Both the position numbers and the translations under genes were made by a program. DNA of 64,000 bases from Ferrithrix thermotolerans DSM 19514. GTDB taxonomy: Bacteria > Actinomycetota > Acidimicrobiia > Acidimicrobiales > CAIXPF01. Below the pieces are notes generated by a model. That model did not search any database and had not been told where the DNA came from. It saw only the letters and a program-made list of their open reading frames with translations. The DNA is taken from contig CAMDQT010000002.1 in assembly GCA_945906305.1 (NCBI GenBank), forward strand, positions 1 to 64,000. The letters are read 5' to 3'. This document shows positions 43,468 through 51,552 of this stretch, piece after piece. The first letter of the stretch is position 1. Each line of letters begins with the position of its first letter.

Positions 43468-43812
43468 ATGAATGATCACGACGAACGCCCTGGCGGACCC
43501 CTCGACCCCCCGGCGGGGTCGGCTCCCTCGGAGCGGGTCGATCCAAGGGGCCGATGTCTGGCTGTGGCCAAGTTGTGGCTGGACGGGCGGCTTACCCCGG
43601 CCCAGGGCGCCACCCTGGCCGTCGCCGCCGACGGAGGCGGGTGGCGCGTCGCGGCCCGCCTGGCCGAGCACGACCCTTTCGTGCGCACCTACGGCTTGTC
43701 GCTGCAGCTTGAGGATGGACGGGCCCTGCACGGCCGGGCACAGCTCGCCGCGGCGGGCGACGGACAGGTGGTATTCGAGGGTCGTGAGCCGCCCGAAGGA
43801 GGTTGGGTGTGA
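43468..43812 (+). CDS. Hypothetical 114-aa protein, predicted SOS-regulated
   Basis: Not recognised as any named family. The first 30 residues are acidic and Pro-rich (MNDHDERPGGPLDPPAG), probably disordered. The rest is a compact region, GRCLAVAKLWLDGRLTPAQGATLAVAADGGGWRVAARLAE seen in parts, then LQLEDGRALHGRAQLAAAGDGQVVFEG, with predicted helix then strands. There are no Cys pairs or membrane segments. ATG 43468 is preferred over GTG 43447, since a -10 box lies 7 nt before it and the GTG falls inside the SOS box. It ends 31 nt before the dimethylformamidase-like gene, so both may share the SOS-controlled transcript. Confidence 0.7.
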   Translation: MNDHDERPGGPLDPPAGSAPSERVDPRGRCLAVAKLWLDGRLTPAQGATLAVAADGGGWRVAARLAEHDPFVRTYGLSLQLEDGRALHGRAQLAAAGDGQVVFEGREPPEGGWV

Positions 43813-43843
43813 ATCATCCCGGCGCGGTGGCTAAACAGGCGCC

Positions 43844-46024
43844 ATGTCCAACGCTGCGCGGACCAAGACCTTGGTGGGTTACTGCGATCCGTTCGCAGTC
43901 AGGCCTGGGGAGCAGATCGACCTGATGATGAGTGCGGACCCGGACCGAGGCGCCGGTCCGGGACCCTGCCGGGTGGAGTTGGTGCGAACCATCTGCGGTG
44001 ATCCGTCCTCGAAGGGCCCAGGCTGGCGGGAGGAGGTCCTCGGGCCCCACCAGCTCGCAGGGGTGTCGTGGCCTGAGGTGATCAATGTCTCTCACCAGCC
44101 ATTGCGGCCAGGTTCCTCGGTCCAGATCCCCGCTGATGGGTGGCTGGATGCGCTGGGGAGCTTCACGTTCGAGGTTCTGGTCTACCCGACCCGCCTTGGC
44201 GGCGGAGCTCAGATGCTGGCTCGCCTGGCCGGATTCGAGTTGTTCATCGACGATTACGGCGCTTTGGGTCTGGGCATTGGTGGACCGACCGGGTTCGTGC
44301 TGCGGGCCACCCGTGCGGTGGTGGCGCGTCGTTGGTGGAGGGTGACCGCGGGGTTTGATCAGGCCCGCGGCCAGCTTGTTCTGCGCCATGAGCCGTTGTC
44401 TACCCGCTCGCCGAGCGACCGGCTGCTGCTGCACGCCGGGTCGGTCGAGGTTGTGGCGGATGGCCTCGTCGGAGTTCGTGCCGGGGGAGGCCCACTGGTG
44501 CTCGGGGGCAGCTTCGACGGGCGGCTCGAGGCCCCGATCCTGCGGGGCAGTGCGCCCGCGGCCGAACTCGACGAGCAGCAGTGGGCGGCATGGGATTTTT
44601 CCCTTGGGATGGAGTCGGTCACGGTGACAGACACCGGGCCTCGTGGTCTGCACGGCCGTACCTACCAAAGTCCGACCCGGGCGGTGACCGGCGCCCACTG
44701 GGACGGCTCGGTGCAGCGTTGGACCGATGATCCAGCTCAGTACGCCGCCATCCATTTCCATCGTGACGATCTCAGCGATGCCGGGTGGGACAGCGACGTC
44801 CGCCTGACCATACCGAATGGTCTGGCTTCGGGAGTGTATGCGGTGCGGATCACCGCCGCGGACGGAGAGATCGACCGGGTGCCTTTCGTGGTGCGGCCCG
44901 CGACGGGAGCGGCCACTGCGCCGGTGGCGTTGCTGTTGCCGACGGCCACCTACTGGGCCTATGCCAACCACCGTATGAGCATCACCGGCGCCGAGTTCTT
45001 TGCCGCGAACCCCAACCTGCGTCCGGAGTTCCGTTACATCAAGGACCATCCCGCCGTGGGCTACAGCATGTACGAGTACCACGATGACGGTAGCGGGGTG
45101 ATGTACTCGTCGCGGCGCCGCCCGGTGCTGAACCTGCGTCCGGGGGCAGATGGGTGGGCATTCACCGCCGACACCAATCTCATCGCCTATCTCACGCAGC
45201 TCGATGTGGCCTTTGACGTGATCACCGATGACGACCTGCACCGTGAGGGGAGCTCGTTGCTCGAGCCGTACCGCGTCGTCATGACCGGCAGCCACCCCGA
45301 GTACTGGTCGACGGCCATGCTTGACGGGCTGACAAGTTGGCTCGACGGAGGGGGCCGGCTGATGTATCTCGGCGGCAACGGCTTCTACTGGCGGGTGGCC
45401 TGGAGCGTTGACGAGCCGTGGGTGATGGAAGTCCGCCGGGCGGAGGACGGGACCCGGGGCTGGATTGCGGAGCCCGGCGAGTACTACCACGCCTTCGGTG
45501 GCGAGTATGGCGGCTTGTGGCGCCGTCTGGGCCGAGCCCCAAACCAACTGGTCGGGGTGGGCTTCGCGGCCCAAGGATTCGACCGGGCATCGCCCTACCG
45601 CCGTCATCAAGCGAGCATTCAAGGCCGGGCGGCTTGGATTTTCGACGGGGTTGAGGCCGAGGTGTTCGGGGGGTTCGGCATCGGCGGTGGCGCCGCAGGC
45701 CAGGAGATCGACCGGTTCGACACCACGCTGGGCTCACCGGCCCACGCAGTGGTGCTCGCCACCTCCTTCGACCACAGCGCGCAGATGTTGCGCACCAAGG
45801 AGGAGTTCCTCGCCACCGCATTGTTGGACCACGATGGAAAGATCCGCTCCGATGTGGTGTTCTTCGAGGGCCCGGCCGGTGGCGCAGTGTTCTCGGTCGG
45901 TTCGATCTCGTGGTATGGCGCTCTGGCCCACAATGGCTACGACAACGACGTCGCCACCATCACCAGCAACGTGCTGCGCCGCTTCGTTGATCCGGCGCCT
46001 TTCGCGCCTCCCGACGCCCACTGA
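43844..46024 (+). CDS. N,N-dimethylformamidase large-subunit-like protein
   Basis: A 726-residue protein of the DMFase beta/large-subunit family. The N-terminal third looks like a concanavalin-type beta-sandwich (SFTFEVLVYPTRLGG, RRWWRVTAGFDQARGQL). The middle has LLLPTATYWAYANH and YIKDHPAVGYSMYEYHDDGSG, and the C-terminal part is a glutamine-amidotransferase-like core (VVMTGSHPEYWSTAMLDGL, YLGGNGFYWRVAW, AEPGEYYHAFGGEYGGLWR). In Paracoccus DMFase a mononuclear iron is held by two Tyr and a Glu. Several Tyr and Glu residues lie in the corresponding regions, but I cannot assign them. The small DmfA1 subunit is not nearby. It probably hydrolyses an amide, not necessarily DMF. Confidence 0.82.
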   Translation: MSNAARTKTLVGYCDPFAVRPGEQIDLMMSADPDRGAGPGPCRVELVRTICGDPSSKGPGWREEVLGPHQLAGVSWPEVINVSHQPLRPGSSVQIPADGWLDALGSFTFEVLVYPTRLGGGAQMLARLAGFELFIDDYGALGLGIGGPTGFVLRATRAVVARRWWRVTAGFDQARGQLVLRHEPLSTRSPSDRLLLHAGSVEVVADGLVGVRAGGGPLVLGGSFDGRLEAPILRGSAPAAELDEQQWAAWDFSLGMESVTVTDTGPRGLHGRTYQSPTRAVTGAHWDGSVQRWTDDPAQYAAIHFHRDDLSDAGWDSDVRLTIPNGLASGVYAVRITAADGEIDRVPFVVRPATGAATAPVALLLPTATYWAYANHRMSITGAEFFAANPNLRPEFRYIKDHPAVGYSMYEYHDDGSGVMYSSRRRPVLNLRPGADGWAFTADTNLIAYLTQLDVAFDVITDDDLHREGSSLLEPYRVVMTGSHPEYWSTAMLDGLTSWLDGGGRLMYLGGNGFYWRVAWSVDEPWVMEVRRAEDGTRGWIAEPGEYYHAFGGEYGGLWRRLGRAPNQLVGVGFAAQGFDRASPYRRHQASIQGRAAWIFDGVEAEVFGGFGIGGGAAGQEIDRFDTTLGSPAHAVVLATSFDHSAQMLRTKEEFLATALLDHDGKIRSDVVFFEGPAGGAVFSVGSISWYGALAHNGYDNDVATITSNVLRRFVDPAPFAPPDAH

Positions 46025-46042
46025 GCGGGCCACCGCGCTGGG

Positions 46043-47227
46043 TCACGGGGTGTGGGCGGCGTCTGCGGCCTCGACGTCGTCACGGCGGATGCCCAACACA
46101 AACAGCGCGGCATCGAGAAAGGGCACGTTGAGCGCGGTGTCAGCGGCATCGGCCACTACCGGCTTGGCGTTGAAGGCGATACCGAGCCCGGCCCGGGCCA
46201 ACATCTCGAGATCGTTGGCCCCATCGCCGATGGCCACGGTCTGGTGTAGTTCAATGCCCTCGGCCACGGCGACTTCGGTGAGGATTTCGGCTTTGCGGCG
46301 GCGATCCACGATTGCACCGACGAGTTCTCCGGTCAGCTTTCCTTCCACGATCTCGAGCTGGTTGGCGAATGCGTGGTCGAGGCCGAGTTCCTCCTTGAGG
46401 GCGTCGGTGAAGTGGGTGAATCCTCCCGAGACGATCATCGTGCGGAAACCCAGACGCTTGAGGGTGCGCACAAAGGTGCGGGCGCCCGGTGTGAACCGCA
46501 GTCGTTGGCGGGCCCGTTCAAGGACCGCGACGTCGAGACCGGCGAGCAGCGCCACCCGGGCCCGCAGCGCCTCCTCGAAATCGAGTTCGCCGGCCATCGC
46601 GGCTGCGGTGATGCGGGCCACCTCCTCGCGGCAGCCTGCCTCGTCGGCCAGCAACTCGATGACCTCGTCCTGGATGAGGGTGGAGTCCACGTCAAGTGCG
46701 ACCAGGCGCATCGCTCGTCGCCGCAACCCATCGGGTTGCACCGCCACATCGAAATGGAGGGTGCGGGAGGCGGCCACCAACTGTTCACGGATGGGTCCGA
46801 TGTCGTCGGTGGAGATCACCAGTTCGTACGCCGTTACCGGGAAGCGGGCCAGACAGGTGATGCGCTCGATGTTGGCGCCGTGGTCTGCGATGGCCGCAGT
46901 GACCGCAGCCATCGCGTCCGAGGCGATGGGATTGCCCAGAACCGTCACGGCGTAGCAGGGGGCTTTGCGGGTGGCGTGGGAGGCGGGATCGACCGGCTCG
47001 AACTCAATGTGCATGCCTCGTTCCCACGCCATCAGCAACAGTTGGCTGATGAGCGGACGCTGGTCGGCCACCTCGATCAGCACGCTGAGATGTAACCGCC
47101 CTCTTACGGTGATGAGTTCGACGTCAACGACCTCGGCCCCGGCCTCGGCGAGGTGGCCCATGAGCGCGGCGGTGACCCCAGGCTGATCGTGCCCGGAGAC
47201 ATGCACCAGAAGATGCCCGCCCACCAT
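46043..47227 (-). CDS. serB: Phosphoserine phosphatase with N-terminal ACT domains
   Basis: A 394-residue enzyme for the last step of serine synthesis. The N-terminal 180 residues form tandem ACT-type domains ([25 protein letters not shown], seen in part, then [30 protein letters not shown]). The HAD domain follows, with nucleophile motif [12 protein letters not shown], motif [10 protein letters not shown], the motif III Lys region and motif [22 protein letters not shown]. Two-ACT SerB proteins are typical of actinobacteria, and serine may feed back on them. ATG at 47227 is preferred. The longer frame to 47353 overlaps the DUF3039 gene upstream. Confidence 0.93.
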   Translation of the reverse strand: MVGGHLLVHVSGHDQPGVTAALMGHLAEAGAEVVDVELITVRGRLHLSVLIEVADQRPLISQLLLMAWERGMHIEFEPVDPASHATRKAPCYAVTVLGNPIASDAMAAVTAAIADHGANIERITCLARFPVTAYELVISTDDIGPIREQLVAASRTLHFDVAVQPDGLRRRAMRLVALDVDSTLIQDEVIELLADEAGCREEVARITAAAMAGELDFEEALRARVALLAGLDVAVLERARQRLRFTPGARTFVRTLKRLGFRTMIVSGGFTHFTDALKEELGLDHAFANQLEIVEGKLTGELVGAIVDRRRKAEILTEVAVAEGIELHQTVAIGDGANDLEMLARAGLGIAFNAKPVVADAADTALNVPFLDAALFVLGIRRDDVEAADAAHTP

Positions 47228-47253
47228 CAGATCGTGGTTGCTCTGGGCGGGGC

Positions 47254-47493
47254 TCAGCGGCCCGCAGCCTTCAGCGCGTCGTAAATCTCTTTGCATGTGG
47301 GACAGACCGAATAGCGGTCTGGATTGCGGTTGGGAATCCACTTTTTGCCGCACAGCGCCACGGCCGGCACTCCCTCGATGTTCGCTCGCATGATGTCGGA
47401 CTTGCGCACGTAGTGCGAAAAACGGTCGTGGTCTGCGTCATCGGTATCGGCCAGAGTGGGTTCCACGACGGGGGTGGTGACCGTTGCGCTCAT
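47254..47493 (-). CDS. DUF3039 family small zinc-ribbon-like protein
   Basis: A 79-residue protein matching the actinobacterial DUF3039 pattern. An acidic N-terminus is followed by [32 protein letters not shown], shown in part, and then [11 protein letters not shown]. The Cys in ALCGK together with CPTC could bind a zinc ion. The function is unknown; members are usually found in actinobacterial genomes near housekeeping genes. Start at 47493: TACGCT lies 8 nt before this ATG. It is divergent from rpmE2 and ends 26 nt before serB, so it may lead that gene's transcript. Confidence 0.85.
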   Translation of the reverse strand: MSATVTTPVVEPTLADTDDADHDRFSHYVRKSDIMRANIEGVPAVALCGKKWIPNRNPDRYSVCPTCKEIYDALKAAGR

Positions 47494-47501
47494 CGCCAAC
47501 C

Positions 47502-47507
47502 AGCGTA
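47502..47507 (-). promoter_or_regulatory. TANNNT -10 box, leaderless start
   Basis: On the minus strand TACGCT lies 8 nt before the ATG at 47493 of the DUF3039 gene. Confidence 0.5.
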
Positions 47508-47551
47508 TCCCGTGACCCAGGGTGAGTCCGACGTGGCATGGCGGCGCTGCA

Positions 47552-47572
47552 GCGGCCATACTGGATGGCCGC
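47552..47572 (+). promoter_or_regulatory. Palindrome over the putative rpmE2 -10 box
   Basis: GCGGCCAT (47552-47559) and ATGGCCGC (47565-47572) are perfect inverted repeats around ACTGG. A CATACT -10-like hexamer (47557-47562) lies within it, 30 nt before the rpmE2 start. It could be an operator for a dimeric repressor. Confidence 0.45.
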
Positions 47573-47592
47573 CCGAACGCTGGAGACGAAAC

Positions 47593-47844
47593 GTGCAGAA
47601 GGACATCCACCCCAACTATCGCCCGGTCGTGTTTCAGGACCGCGCCGTGGACTACGCCTTCCTGACCAAGTCCACGATCCAGACCACCGAGACCATTGTC
47701 TGGGAGGACGGCAACACCTATCCGTTGGCGAAGGTGGACATCTCCCATCGGAGCCATCCGTTCTTCACCGGGACGATGACCATCGTGGACACCGCCGGTC
47801 GGGTGGAGCGCTTCGAGCGCCGCTACGGCCGCCGGAACAAGTAA
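47593..47844 (+). CDS. rpmE2: 50S ribosomal protein L31 type B (zinc-free)
   Basis: An 83-residue ribosomal protein of the central protuberance. It opens with [15 protein letters not shown] and ends [25 protein letters not shown], both typical of type B L31. It has no cysteines, so it is the zinc-independent (C-minus) paralogue that often replaces zinc-containing L31 under zinc limitation. The start is GTG at 47593 with GGAGA upstream. The longer frame from 47413 reads through the divergent promoter. A very strong terminator follows. Confidence 0.93.
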   Translation: MQKDIHPNYRPVVFQDRAVDYAFLTKSTIQTTETIVWEDGNTYPLAKVDISHRSHPFFTGTMTIVDTAGRVERFERRYGRRNK

Positions 47845-47857
47845 GCGGTCCAGCCCG

Positions 47858-47907
47858 AAAAACACCGAGGGGGTGGGAGCAGCGCTCCCACCCCCTCGGG
47901 TGTTTTT
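47858..47907. terminator. Strong bidirectional terminator
   Basis: GAGGGGGTGGGAGC (47867-47880) and GCTCCCACCCCCTC (47884-47897) pair perfectly around AGC. The stem extends through AAAACACC/GGTGTTTT with one bulged G, giving A-rich and T-rich flanks on the two sides. It ends both rpmE2 and the convergent crotonase gene. Confidence 0.92.
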
Positions 47908-47920
47908 GCGGGGCCGCGGC

Positions 47921-48694
47921 CTAGTTGCCCTGGAAGTTGGGCAGGCGCCGTTCCGCGGTGGCCCGGATGCCTTCCTTGAAGTCTTCGGTACGGCGCAAGC
48001 GATCCTGCTCCACGAGTTCGTGGTCGGTCGCCTTCTTGACCTTCTCGGCCAAATCGCCCCGCAAAGTTTGACGGATCGAGGTCACCGCAAGCGGGGCCGA
48101 CCGGGCGATCTCCAACGCGAAGGCGTGGGCTTCTTCGCGCAGGGACTCCGCGGGCACCAGGCGATCGGCCATGCCGATGGCCAAGGCCTCCTCGCCGTTG
48201 ACCCGTCGGCCCGTGTAGAGCAGCTCCATGGCCTTTTGCTGGCCGACCAGTGCCGGCAGGGTCACGCTGAGCCCGAAGCCCTGGTGGAATCCGAGTCGGG
48301 CGAAGTTGGCGGCGAAGCGCGCTTCGGGGCTCGCCACCCGGAAGTCCGCCATCAGCGCCACGCCGAGGCCGCCGCCGATGGCGGCACCTTGGACCGCGGC
48401 GACGACCGGTGTCCTCGTCGAGAACAACCGGACCGCTTCAAGGTAGAGCTGGCCGGGCTTTTCTTCGGTGCGCGGGCCGCCGAAGTTGGCGCCGGCACAG
48501 AAGGACTTTCCGTCGGCGCACAACACAATGGCCCTGGTGGCGTCGTGGTCGTCAAGCGCGGTGAAGGCATCGGCGAGGGCCGCGATCAGCGCGTGGTCGA
48601 AGTAGTTGTGCGGCGGGCGCTGGATTTCGACCGTGGTGACAAAGTCGTCGCTGGTCGTGATACCAAGGTCCGGAAACGAGCCGATGCTGCTCAT
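47921..48694 (-). CDS. Enoyl-CoA hydratase/isomerase (crotonase) family
   Basis: A 257-residue crotonase. Oxyanion segments are VLCADGKSFCAGANFGG and VQGAAIGGGLGVALMADFRVAS, then FARLGFHQGFGLSVTLPALVGQQKAMELL in the expected order. The usual second hydratase Glu is replaced in the LGFHQGFG stretch, so isomerase or other CoA chemistry is possible. The ATG at 48694 is chosen; GGGGGA lies 10 nt upstream. An in-frame open stretch reaches 48856 and would add a His-Arg-Pro repeat encoded by the tandem repeat at 48715-48759, which I judge to be leader. It is monocistronic. Confidence 0.85.
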   Translation of the reverse strand: MSSIGSFPDLGITTSDDFVTTVEIQRPPHNYFDHALIAALADAFTALDDHDATRAIVLCADGKSFCAGANFGGPRTEEKPGQLYLEAVRLFSTRTPVVAAVQGAAIGGGLGVALMADFRVASPEARFAANFARLGFHQGFGLSVTLPALVGQQKAMELLYTGRRVNGEEALAIGMADRLVPAESLREEAHAFALEIARSAPLAVTSIRQTLRGDLAEKVKKATDHELVEQDRLRRTEDFKEGIRATAERRLPNFQGN

Positions 48695-48714
48695 CAGGTG
48701 TGATCCCCCGTGTC

Positions 48715-48759
48715 GAAAGTGTGGCCGATGAAAGTGTGGCCGATGAAAGTGTGGCCGAT
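48715..48759. repeat. Three perfect 15-bp tandem repeats in a leader
   Basis: GAAAGTGTGGCCGAT occurs three times head to tail at 48715-48729, 48730-48744 and 48745-48759. It lies just upstream of the crotonase start. Read in that frame on the minus strand the repeats would encode HRPHF units. Confidence 0.9.
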
Positions 48760-48883
48760 GGTGGTGCGTTCGACCGCGGTGGGTCCGCATGACGCGCGCA
48801 TCGAGGCTGGCGCAGGTTAGCGGACGCGGTCCAGGCGCGGCTCGGTGACCCGCCACCGCGGGCTCACGGCGCGGACGCGGTGC

Positions 48884-51454
48884 TCAGGCCGGGTCGGGGG
48901 CGAGGGTGACCACGGTGCCCAACTCGTCGCCGATGGCACTGTCCAACGAGCTGATATTGCCCGACTCCATCACGTCAGTCCGGGCCAGCGCCAAGCGCGC
49001 CAGGTCCGCTGACGGTGCGCTCACCACCATTGATTCGATTGCGGCGCGCAAGGACTTGCGGGCTTCGGTCTTGGCCCGCCGGGCCGCCCCGAGAACGTCG
49101 GTGGCTACCCGGTAGACCTCTCGATCGGCGCCGTGACGCAAGGCCGCCTCGTCGGGCCAGCGTGAGGTATGGACCGAGCCGTCACGCCACCATGACCAGA
49201 CCTCTTCGGTGGCGAAAGGCAGGAAGGGCGCGAACAGCTTGAGCAGGGTCTCGAGGGACTGTTCCAGCGCGGCGCGCGCCGACGCCGCCGGGCCATCGCC
49301 CTGCGAGCCGTAGGCTCGGCCTTTCACCAGCTCCAGGTAGTTGTCGCAGAAGTCCCAGAAGAATGCTTCGGTCCGTTCCAACGCCCGGGCATAGTCGTAG
49401 GCATCGAAGGCTGCGGTCGCTTCGCCCACAAGGTCGGCGAGCCGCTCAACCATGGCCTGGTCTACGGGTTCGCTCAACACTGCGTCCCCGCCGGCAGGGC
49501 CTAGCGACAGGGTGAACTTCGAGGCGTTGAGCAGCTTGATGGCAAGGCGCCGACCGATCTTCATCTGGCCCTCGTCGAAGGCCGTGTCGACGCCCGGTCG
49601 GGCCGAGGTCGACCAGTAGCGCACCGCGTCGGAGCCGTACTGCTCGAGCAGGGCAAGGGGCGTGACCACGTTGCCCTTTGATTTCGACATTTTCTTGCGG
49701 TCGGGATCGAGGATCCAGCCGGACAGAGCGGTATCGGTCCACGGCAACGAGTCATCGTCGAAATGGGCTCTCACCACCGTCGAGAACAGCCAGGTGCGGA
49801 TGATGTCGTGGGCTTGGGGACGCAGGTCGTAGGGGAACACTCGCTCGTAGAGGCCGGCCACGGCCTCGTCCGATTCCTGCCAGTAGCCACCGATTTGCGG
49901 GGTCAACGAGGACGTGGCCCACGTATCCATGATGTCGGGGTCCCCCATGAAGCCCCCCGGAACCCCGCGCTGGGCGGCGTCGAAGCCATCGGGGACATCG
50001 GTGGAGGGATCGATGGGAAGCCGTGATTGGTCCGGTACCAACGGTTCGTCGTAGATGGCAACGCCCTCGTCATCGAGCCGGTACCAGATGGGTATGGGCA
50101 CGCCGAAGAAGCGCTGGCGGCTGATCAGCCAGTCGCCGTTGAGCCCGGCCACCCAGCTCTCGTAACGATGACGCATGTACTCCGGATGCCAGCGAAGCTC
50201 CCGACCGCGAGCCAGCAGCGCCTCGCGCAGCACCGGGTCCCTGCCGCCGTTGCGGATGTACCACTGGCGGGTGGCCACGATCTCGAGGGGCCGGTCGCCT
50301 TTTTCGAAGAACTTCACCGGGTGGGTGATGGCGCGAATCTCGCCGCGCAGCTCTCCGCTCTCCTGCAAGAGTTCAACGACGGCGGCCTGGGCCTGTTTGA
50401 CGGTCTTGCCGGCGATCCGAGCGAAGGCCTCAAGACCGCTCTCCGAGGTGATCGCCTCGGGCGGACTGGCCAGGATCCGACCGTCCCAGCCGATGATCGA
50501 GCGGGCTGGCAGGTTTAGCTCGCGCCACCAGGTGACGTCGGTGAGGTCACCGAAGGTGCAGACCATGGCGATCCCGGTGCCTTTGTCGGGGTCGGCGAGT
50601 TCGTGGGCCCGGATCGGTACCTCGACCCCGAAGACCGGGGTGGTGACCGTGGTACCGAACAACGGCTGGAAACGGGTGTCCTGGGGGTGTGCCACCAGCG
50701 CCACGCACGCCGCCAGCAACTCGGGGCGGGTGGTGTCAATCTCGATGTCGCCTGCGCCTGCCGGGCGGTGAAACACCAGCTTGTGGTAGGCGCCGGGTTG
50801 CTCACGGTCCTCAAGTTCGGCCTGGGCCACCGCGGTGCGAAAATCGACATCCCACAGGGTGGGGGCCTCTTGTTGGTAGGCCTCCCCGCGGGCGAGGTTG
50901 CGTAGGAACGCTCGTTGAGACACGCGGCGGCTGCGCTCGTCGATGGTGGCGTACACCAGGGACCAGTCCACCGACAGACCAAGGCGGCGGAACAGGTCCT
51001 CAAAGGCCTTCTCGTCGGTGGAGGTCAGCCGCTCGCACAGTTCGATGAAGTTGGGTCTGCTGATCGAGATCTGCTGTTTGGGTGGCTCCGGGGGTGGTTC
51101 AAACCCGGGCTCGTAGGGCAGCGACGGGTCGCAGCGCACTCCGAAATAGTTCTGCACCCGGCGTTCGGTGGGCAGGCCGTTGTCGTCCCAGCCCATCGGG
51201 TAGTACACGGCCTTGCCCCGCATTCGCTGATAGCGGGCCACGGCATCGGTGTGGGTGTAGGAGAACACATGGCCCACGTGCAGCGAACCCGACACCGTCG
51301 GCGGTGGCGTATCAATGGAGTAGACCTCGGGCCGGGTCTTGGTCCGGTCGAAGGTGTAGGTGCCCTCGTCAGTCCAGACGCGGTCCCAACGCGCTTCGAC
51401 ACCGTCGAGTGACGGCTTGTCAGGGACCTGCCTTTGGCGGGGTGCTGCGCTCAT
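48884..51454 (-). CDS. valS: Valyl-tRNA synthetase, archaeal-like (type 2) form
   Basis: An 856-residue class I synthetase. The HIGH motif reads SLHVGHVFS and the KMSKS motif is KKMSKSKGN. The stretch YPMGWDDNGLPTERRVQNYFGVRC resembles the type 2 ValS found in archaea and some bacteria; the common bacterial enzyme has a GTDHAGIATQ-like block there. The editing domain follows (GTGIAMVCTFGDLTDVTWWRE, seen in part), then the anticodon-binding helical domain and a short C-terminus without a long coiled coil. The ATG at 51454 has GGGAGAG upstream and a TAGCTT box a little further. Charging of tRNA-Val is the expected role. Confidence 0.92.
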   Translation of the reverse strand: MSAAPRQRQVPDKPSLDGVEARWDRVWTDEGTYTFDRTKTRPEVYSIDTPPPTVSGSLHVGHVFSYTHTDAVARYQRMRGKAVYYPMGWDDNGLPTERRVQNYFGVRCDPSLPYEPGFEPPPEPPKQQISISRPNFIELCERLTSTDEKAFEDLFRRLGLSVDWSLVYATIDERSRRVSQRAFLRNLARGEAYQQEAPTLWDVDFRTAVAQAELEDREQPGAYHKLVFHRPAGAGDIEIDTTRPELLAACVALVAHPQDTRFQPLFGTTVTTPVFGVEVPIRAHELADPDKGTGIAMVCTFGDLTDVTWWRELNLPARSIIGWDGRILASPPEAITSESGLEAFARIAGKTVKQAQAAVVELLQESGELRGEIRAITHPVKFFEKGDRPLEIVATRQWYIRNGGRDPVLREALLARGRELRWHPEYMRHRYESWVAGLNGDWLISRQRFFGVPIPIWYRLDDEGVAIYDEPLVPDQSRLPIDPSTDVPDGFDAAQRGVPGGFMGDPDIMDTWATSSLTPQIGGYWQESDEAVAGLYERVFPYDLRPQAHDIIRTWLFSTVVRAHFDDDSLPWTDTALSGWILDPDRKKMSKSKGNVVTPLALLEQYGSDAVRYWSTSARPGVDTAFDEGQMKIGRRLAIKLLNASKFTLSLGPAGGDAVLSEPVDQAMVERLADLVGEATAAFDAYDYARALERTEAFFWDFCDNYLELVKGRAYGSQGDGPAASARAALEQSLETLLKLFAPFLPFATEEVWSWWRDGSVHTSRWPDEAALRHGADREVYRVATDVLGAARRAKTEARKSLRAAIESMVVSAPSADLARLALARTDVMESGNISSLDSAIGDELGTVVTLAPDPA

Positions 51455-51552
51455 GTCTCTCCCGAAGCTACTGGCCGCACAACGTACCGTTTCGCGCCGC
51501 GGCAGCCAGATTCCACGCCGCCTCGCAACAGCGGCCTAGTGGCCTCAGCCGA

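Noticed and set aside
43814-45622. 602-residue open frame antisense to the dimethylformamidase-like gene
   Set aside because: It overlaps almost the whole sense gene, which carries the family motifs; the antisense product is low complexity.
48884-51552. T-box or other tRNA-sensing leader upstream of valS
   Set aside because: The 98-bp gap before the ATG holds a Shine-Dalgarno and a possible -10 box but no stem with T-box features.
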